Positions 8,325 to 12,512 of a stretch of DNA of 15,368 nt are shown here, piece by piece. A program made the position numbers and the translations under genes. The stretch lies in NCBI GenBank assembly GCA_947441875.1, contig CANEUR010000005.1, positions 1-15,368 on the forward strand, written 5' to 3'. The notes under the pieces are model-generated. The model did not search any database. It was not told where the DNA came from and saw only the letters and a program-made list of their open reading frames with translations. Position 1 is the stretch's first letter, and every line of letters begins with the position of its first letter. This DNA is from Rickettsiales bacterium. Lineage in GTDB: Bacteria; Pseudomonadota; Alphaproteobacteria; Rickettsiales; UBA1997.

Positions 8325-9629
8325 ATGCAACAACGAATCGCAGTTATTGCTGGCTATCGCTCTGCTATGGGTAAAGCTGGTGGAGTTTTTCAAAATCTAT
8401 CGGCTCAACATTTAGGCTCTTTCCTTGCCAAAGAAGTTCTTAACAAATCAAATTTACCAAGCTCTTTAATAGATGAAGTGATTATTGGTAACGTTTCACA
8501 ACCTGCCGATGCTGCCAACATTGCAAAAGTAATTGCATCGCAAGCTGGCATTCCACAAAATGTTTCAGCTTTTACCGTGCATCGCAACTGTGCTTCTGGT
8601 CTTGAAGCTTTTACATCAGCAAGTTATCGACTCAAAAACCATGATGCCGAGCTTATTTTAGCTGGTGGAGTTGAATCTATGAGTAATATTCCTCTTTTAT
8701 ACAACAAAAAATTTACCAAATTTTTTGCAAATCTTGCTAAAAATAAAACAGTTTTTACTAAATTAACAACACTTAGTCAATTTAAACCATCGTTTTTACA
8801 ACCAATAATAGGTTTGGTGCAAGGCTTAACCGATCCCCTTTCTGGCCTTATTATGGGTTGTACAGCCGAAAATTTGGCTCGAGATTTTGCTATCAGCAGA
8901 ACTCAACAAGATGAATTTGCTCTACAATCACATCAAAAAGCACAAAAAGCCGTCGAAAACAATATTTTTCGCCAAGAAATTATTGATATTTTTAATTTTG
9001 ATGCCAAAAATCCACAACTAATAAGTCAAGATGAAGGTGTGCGTTTTAATCAAACTTTGGCCGATTTAACTAAACTTAAACCTTATTTCGAAAAAATCAC
9101 TGGCACGGTAACCGTTGGCAACTCTTCGCAAATAACCGACGGAGCTTGTTTTGCCTTGCTTGCCCTCGAAGATAAAGCCAAAGAATTTGCCAAGCAATAT
9201 AATTGCCAAATATTAGGCTACATCACTGATTTTGCTTATGCTGGGCTAGATCCTAGCAGAATGGGGCTTGGGCCAGTTTTTGCCACTAAAAAACTTTTTG
9301 ATAAAACTGGTTTATCACTACAAGATATCGACTTATTTGAAATTAACGAAGCATTTTCTGTGCAAGTTTTAGCTTGTATTAAGGCTTTTGCATCAAAAAG
9401 TTTTTGCCAAGAGAACTTTAATCTTGATTCTGCCTTAGGTGAAATAAATCCTCAAGTGTTAAACATAAACGGTGGCGCCATTGCTTTAGGGCATCCTGTT
9501 GGCATGTCTGGAGCAAGAATAGTAGTGCATTTGTTACATAATTTAAAAAGATTAAATAAAAAGAGAGGTCTTGCCACTTTATGCATTGGCGGAGGGCAAG
9601 GTGGGGCATGTCTTGTTGAAGCCGAGTAA
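8325..9629 (+). CDS. Thiolase: acetyl-CoA C-acyltransferase / acetyltransferase
   Basis: Thiolases cleave 3-ketoacyl-CoA with CoA (beta-oxidation) or condense two acetyl-CoA units. The 434-residue product keeps all the active-site elements: nucleophile C89 in HRNCASGLEA, NEAF at 341-344, H390 in NGGAIALGHPVGMSGAR, and acid/base C420 in CIGGGQGGA. GGVESMS (114-120) and the loop-domain segment ISRTQQDEFALQSHQKAQ (190-207) are also typical. At 434 residues it is longer than the roughly 390 of AtoB/PhaA/FadA enzymes and close to the size of FadI or trifunctional beta subunits. The extra residues fall mainly around 125-170 and 353-372. The NGGAIALGHP signature, however, resembles the biosynthetic/degradative acetyltransferases. 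I therefore leave the exact substrate and gene symbol open. The gene is transcribed alone, away from rpsA, and converges on tonB after 39 nt. No Shine-Dalgarno motif is visible. Confidence 0.92.
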   Translation: MQQRIAVIAGYRSAMGKAGGVFQNLSAQHLGSFLAKEVLNKSNLPSSLIDEVIIGNVSQPADAANIAKVIASQAGIPQNVSAFTVHRNCASGLEAFTSASYRLKNHDAELILAGGVESMSNIPLLYNKKFTKFFANLAKNKTVFTKLTTLSQFKPSFLQPIIGLVQGLTDPLSGLIMGCTAENLARDFAISRTQQDEFALQSHQKAQKAVENNIFRQEIIDIFNFDAKNPQLISQDEGVRFNQTLADLTKLKPYFEKITGTVTVGNSSQITDGACFALLALEDKAKEFAKQYNCQILGYITDFAYAGLDPSRMGLGPVFATKKLFDKTGLSLQDIDLFEINEAFSVQVLACIKAFASKSFCQENFNLDSALGEINPQVLNINGGAIALGHPVGMSGARIVVHLLHNLKRLNKKRGLATLCIGGGQGGACLVEAE

Positions 9630-9668
9630 ACAATAATAACAATTCCCATCATATTTTATTATATTTTG

Positions 9669-10214
9669 TCACTTTATCAAATTGCTATCGGTTACAATGA
9701 AATTTACTTCAACATTTTGCGAGGTTATTTTGTTGCTTGTGCTAAATATCCATTCTTGTAGTTTTTCGTGTAACAAAGAATTTAATTTGAGATTTTTAGA
9801 TGGAGAGATAAGATTTATTTTTAATGGTTTGCCATTTTCATCTATTATAAAATTAGCAACTATTATTTCATCTAATAGATCGTAGCGAAGGTCTTGTGGA
9901 ATATTTGGCAGTGGTTGATGTAAAATTTTTCTTTCTATTTGATTATCAGAATTATTGTTTATATTTGTATTTGATGGTTGTTGTGCCGAATTATTTTGTG
10001 GAGTGATAAATTTTTTTTTAGTAATATTTTTATTTACTACATTGTTTAATGATTGATTATGTTGATTAATTTGAATAGATACAACATTATTTGACGATAG
10101 TGTTAAAAAACTATGTTGATAGTTTTGTTTATCAAAATAAGTGTGAGTGACTATAAATAGTAAAAAAATATAACTAAAAATCGCCAAAAATAAGCTAGTT
10201 TTGGGATGTAGCAT
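9669..10214 (-). CDS. tonB: TonB-like energy transducer, periplasm-spanning
   Basis: TonB carries proton-motive-force energy from an ExbB-ExbD motor in the inner membrane to outer-membrane transporters. The 181-residue product has an N-terminal membrane anchor (about residues 6-26) with Ser14 and His24 within or near it. A linker of low complexity follows (about 40-95), rich in Asn, Gln and Ser. The C-terminal domain (about 100-175) begins LPNIPQDLR, continues with the pattern FIIDENGKP and LKLNSLL, and has the family-like LQEWIF. This fits the TonB C-terminal fold better than TolA. The linker has few prolines and lacks the usual Pro-Glu/Pro-Lys repeats, possibly from AT-driven drift. It overlaps exbD by 20 nt and ends the atpD-atpC-exbD-tonB operon. 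The partner ExbD supports the call. TolA remains an alternative, since a tolR-tolA order would look the same. Confidence 0.68.
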   Translation of the reverse strand: MLHPKTSLFLAIFSYIFLLFIVTHTYFDKQNYQHSFLTLSSNNVVSIQINQHNQSLNNVVNKNITKKKFITPQNNSAQQPSNTNINNNSDNQIERKILHQPLPNIPQDLRYDLLDEIIVANFIIDENGKPLKINLISPSKNLKLNSLLHEKLQEWIFSTSNKITSQNVEVNFIVTDSNLIK

Positions 10215-10611
10215 AGTTTATAGCCATTGAAACTTGTTTAAATGGCATTTTATTTATTGCCAAAATAGTTTTTAAAACCTCTCCTTGATAGGCTTTTTCG
10301 TCGGCAAAAATGACAACGGAAGTATTTTTTTGGTTAGTAATTGAATTTAACTCTTGTGATAAATTATTGCTATTGATAGTTTTTTGATTAATAAAAACCT
10401 TGTTTTCAGAGGTAATTATAATGTGTAAAAGATTGTTTTCTATGCCAATATTATTTGCAGATCCTTGCACTAAATTTACAGGCAGAGCTTGATGTTTTTC
10501 TAAAGAAATTGTAGTTATAAGCAGGGTAGCGAGCAAGAAAAACATAATATCAACCATTGGAATAATTTCTATTCTTGGTTTATTATTTATTCTTGCCCTA
10601 TTTATTTTCAT
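10195..10611 (-). CDS. exbD: ExbD/TolR-family proton-channel subunit
   Basis: ExbD and TolR form, with ExbB or TolQ, a proton-driven motor of the inner membrane. The 138-residue product has normal size. A short basic N-terminus is followed by one transmembrane helix (about 15-37) in the sequence EIIPMVDIMFFLLATLL, which carries the proton-carrying aspartate at D21 in the PMVD context. The periplasmic domain (about 45-135) shows the usual beta-rich pattern, with VVIFADEKAYQGEVLKTILAINKM near the end. The start codon shares one base with the atpC stop (TAATG) and the 3' end overlaps tonB, so translation is probably coupled to both neighbours. No exbB/tolQ gene is present in the cluster, so the motor partner must lie elsewhere. 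ExbD and TolR are hard to tell apart by sequence; the TonB-like neighbour tips the choice to ExbD. Confidence 0.85.
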   Translation of the reverse strand: MKINRARINNKPRIEIIPMVDIMFFLLATLLITTISLEKHQALPVNLVQGSANNIGIENNLLHIIITSENKVFINQKTINSNNLSQELNSITNQKNTSVVIFADEKAYQGEVLKTILAINKMPFKQVSMAINYATSQN

Positions 10612-10862
10612 TAGTTTATTAAAACTAGCAAATGTTGACCGTTTTCAATTTGAGCAAAGCCAGATTGTACTAAAATTGTTTGAACAATATTATTTTGCGA
10701 ATCATAAATAATAATTTCTCCTTGTTGTAAAATAGAAACAAAAGATGAGTGATTTTGCATTATCCCACTACAGCCAAAAACCAAAGGTAATACAGCCATA
10801 TAGCAAAAATCATTATATAGAGTTTCGTTTGGAGAAACAATTTCGAGATGCAATCTAGACAT
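10611..10862 (-). CDS. atpC: ATP synthase F1 epsilon subunit, short form
   Basis: Epsilon belongs to the central stalk of F1 and couples rotation to catalysis. Its C-terminal helical hairpin can inhibit ATP hydrolysis. The product is only 83 residues, against about 130-140 usually. It begins with the typical MSRLHLEIVSPNETLY, contains the FGCSGIMQNHSSFVSIL loop equivalent to the family's G-x-x-G-I-L-x-x-H region, and ends right after the last strand of the N-terminal beta sandwich (QIENGQHLLVLIN). The whole C-terminal hairpin is therefore absent. The end is a clean TAA that forms the start of the next gene (TAATG), so this looks like a fixed short form rather than a recent frameshift. It lies 10 nt after atpD, as usual. 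The identity rests on both motif and position. Confidence 0.9.
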   Translation of the reverse strand: MSRLHLEIVSPNETLYNDFCYMAVLPLVFGCSGIMQNHSSFVSILQQGEIIIYDSQNNIVQTILVQSGFAQIENGQHLLVLIN

Positions 10863-10872
10863 AAAATAAAAA

Positions 10873-12288
10873 TTAAGAAGCTAATAATTTTTCACCTTTA
10901 GCAATTGCTTCTTCGATATTACCAACCATATAAAATGCTGATTCTGGAAGATGATCAAAAGTGCCTTCGCAAATAGCTTTAAAACCAGAAACTGTATCTT
11001 GTAAAGAAACAAGTTTACCAGGTGAACCAGTGAAAACTTCGGCAACATGGAAAGGTTGAGATAAAAATCGTTGAATTTTTCTAGCCCTTGCTACTGTTAG
11101 TTTATCTTCTTCAGAAAGTTCATCCATACCTAAAATAGCAATGATATCTTGCAATGATTTATAAGTTTGTAGTATTTTTTGAACTTCTCTAGCAACTTGA
11201 TAATGCTCGTTGCCAACAATTCGAGGATCGAGAATTCGAGAGGTGGAATCAAGAGGATCAACAGCTGGATAAATACCCATTTCGGCAATTTGCCTAGATA
11301 AAACCGTGGTGGCATCGAGATGCGAGAAAGATGTAGCAGGAGCTGGATCGGTTAAATCATCAGCAGGAACATAAATTGCTTGCACCGAGGTGATTGAGCC
11401 GTTTTTAGTTGAAGTGATACGTTCTTGCATTGCCCCCATTTCGGTAGCAAGTGTTGGTTGATAACCTACTGCCGAAGGAATTCGACCTAAAAGAGCAGAA
11501 ACTTCGGAACCAGCTTGAGTGAATCGAAAAATATTGTCGACAAAAAATAACACATCGCGATTTTCTTGATCACGAAAATATTCGGCTTGAGTAAGGCCAG
11601 TGAGTGCAACTCTTGCTCTTGCCCCTGGTGGCTCGTTCATTTGGCCATAAACCAAAGCAACTTTAGATTCGGCTAAATTTTTAATATTAATAACACCAGA
11701 ATCGATCATTTCATGATAAAGATCGTTGCCTTCGCGAGTGCGTTCGCCAACACCAGCAAAAACAGAATAACCACTATGTGCTTTTGCTACATTGTTAATG
11801 AGCTCCATGATAAGCACCGTTTTACCAACACCAGCTCCACCAAATAAACCAATTTTACCACCTTTAGAATAAGGAGCTAAAAGATCGATAACTTTTATGC
11901 CAGTTACTAAAATTTCGGTTTCGGTAGCTTGATTGCTAAAATCGGGGGCTTGGCGATGAATAGGGAAATATTGCTGAGCATCAATTGAGCCTTTTTCATC
12001 GATAGGTTCGCCAATAACATTCATTATTCGCCCCAATGTTGCTGCACCAACTGGCACAGAAATTGGCTTACCAGTGCTTATTACTTTATCACCTCTTGCT
12101 AAGCCATCGGTAGAATCCATAGCAATAGTTCTTACTGTGTTATTGCCAAGATGAACCGCCACTTCTAAAATCAAATCTTTGCCGTTATTATTGCATTGTA
12201 GCGCTGTATTTATTGAAGGTAGTTCATTTTCAAAATAAACATCAACCACAGCAGAAACTATTTGAGTTATTTTACCAAAATTAGACAT
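10873..12288 (-). CDS. atpD: ATP synthase F1 beta subunit (catalytic)
   Basis: Beta carries the three catalytic sites of the F1 part of ATP synthase at the inner face of the membrane. The 471-residue product has the standard length. Landmarks are the beta-barrel domain with GKITQIVSAVVDV (residues 5-17), the P-loop GGAGVGKT (150-157), the catalytic glutamate E182 in VGERTREGNDLYHEM, the switch region MNEPPGARARVALTGL, the Walker B segment VLFFVDNIFRF (246-256), SALLGRIPSAVGYQPTL, and the DELSEED lever at 389-395. All key residues are present. Upstream lies a divergent spacer and not atpG, so the usual atpHAGDC order is broken here. The start is fixed by family alignment, yet has no Shine-Dalgarno sequence. 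It heads an operon with atpC, exbD and tonB. Confidence 0.98.
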   Translation of the reverse strand: MSNFGKITQIVSAVVDVYFENELPSINTALQCNNNGKDLILEVAVHLGNNTVRTIAMDSTDGLARGDKVISTGKPISVPVGAATLGRIMNVIGEPIDEKGSIDAQQYFPIHRQAPDFSNQATETEILVTGIKVIDLLAPYSKGGKIGLFGGAGVGKTVLIMELINNVAKAHSGYSVFAGVGERTREGNDLYHEMIDSGVINIKNLAESKVALVYGQMNEPPGARARVALTGLTQAEYFRDQENRDVLFFVDNIFRFTQAGSEVSALLGRIPSAVGYQPTLATEMGAMQERITSTKNGSITSVQAIYVPADDLTDPAPATSFSHLDATTVLSRQIAEMGIYPAVDPLDSTSRILDPRIVGNEHYQVAREVQKILQTYKSLQDIIAILGMDELSEEDKLTVARARKIQRFLSQPFHVAEVFTGSPGKLVSLQDTVSGFKAICEGTFDHLPESAFYMVGNIEEAIAKGEKLLAS

Positions 12289-12309
12289 TTTAAAAGTTTA
12301 AAAAAGTTA

Positions 12310-12315
12310 ATTATA
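12310..12315 (-). promoter_or_regulatory. Candidate -10 box for the atpD operon
   Basis: Read on the - strand this is a perfect TATAAT, ending 21 nt before the atpD ATG. No convincing TTGACA lies 16-18 nt further upstream; the sequence there is AAATTA-like. The position is right for a promoter serving atpD-atpC-exbD-tonB, but in such AT-rich DNA a six-base match is weak evidence. Confidence 0.4.
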
Positions 12316-12385
12316 AAGATATTTCTTCACCATAATTTTAACCAGTAAAAAAATAAAAACAACAATAATTTTAGACATTTTTGAG

Positions 12386-12435
12386 AAATATGAAGTTATT
12401 TTTATTATTTAAAGATGGGAATTAGTTTGATATTG
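12386..12435. repeat. Dispersed repeat copy related to the 3970-4184 element
   Basis: Bases 12386-12401 (AAATATGAAGTTATTT) are identical to 4085-4100. The next stretch, ATTATTTAAAGATGGG at 12404-12419, matches ATTATTTAAAAATGGG at 4102-4117 with one mismatch, after a small length difference. It continues as GATGGGAATTAGT, which resembles the left arm of the first element read on the other strand (GATGGAAATTGGTAT). So three related arms exist in the window. Only one arm is present here and no facing inverted copy was found, so this looks like a half or decayed copy. It lies in the divergent spacer between atpD and the PLD-helicase gene. Confidence 0.75.
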
Positions 12436-12456
12436 TTTATTGTTAATTTTTTGCTG

Positions 12457-12484
12457 TTGTAAAATGCAAAATAGGTTGTAAAAT
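12457..12484 (+). promoter_or_regulatory. Candidate promoter of the PLD-helicase gene
   Basis: TTGTAA (12457-12462), a 16-nt spacer and TAAAAT (12479-12484) form a sigma-70-like pair, with the ATG at 12513. The nonamer TTGTAAAAT occurs twice as a direct repeat 19 nt apart (12457-12465 and 12476-12484). A small inverted repeat (TTTTGC at 12449-12454 with GCAAAA at 12466-12471) overlaps the -35 side and could be an operator. These are weak motifs in AT-rich sequence. Confidence 0.3.
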
Positions 12485-12512
12485 TTTTGCCAAAAATTAA
12501 AACAAATTAATA

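Noticed and set aside
9631..9668. Possible fourth fragment of the dispersed repeat or a terminator in the thiolase/tonB convergent gap
   Set aside because: AATTCCCATC at 9641-9650 resembles the repeat core, but the flanking bases fit poorly, and the 39-nt gap shows no clear hairpin. The match is too short to call.
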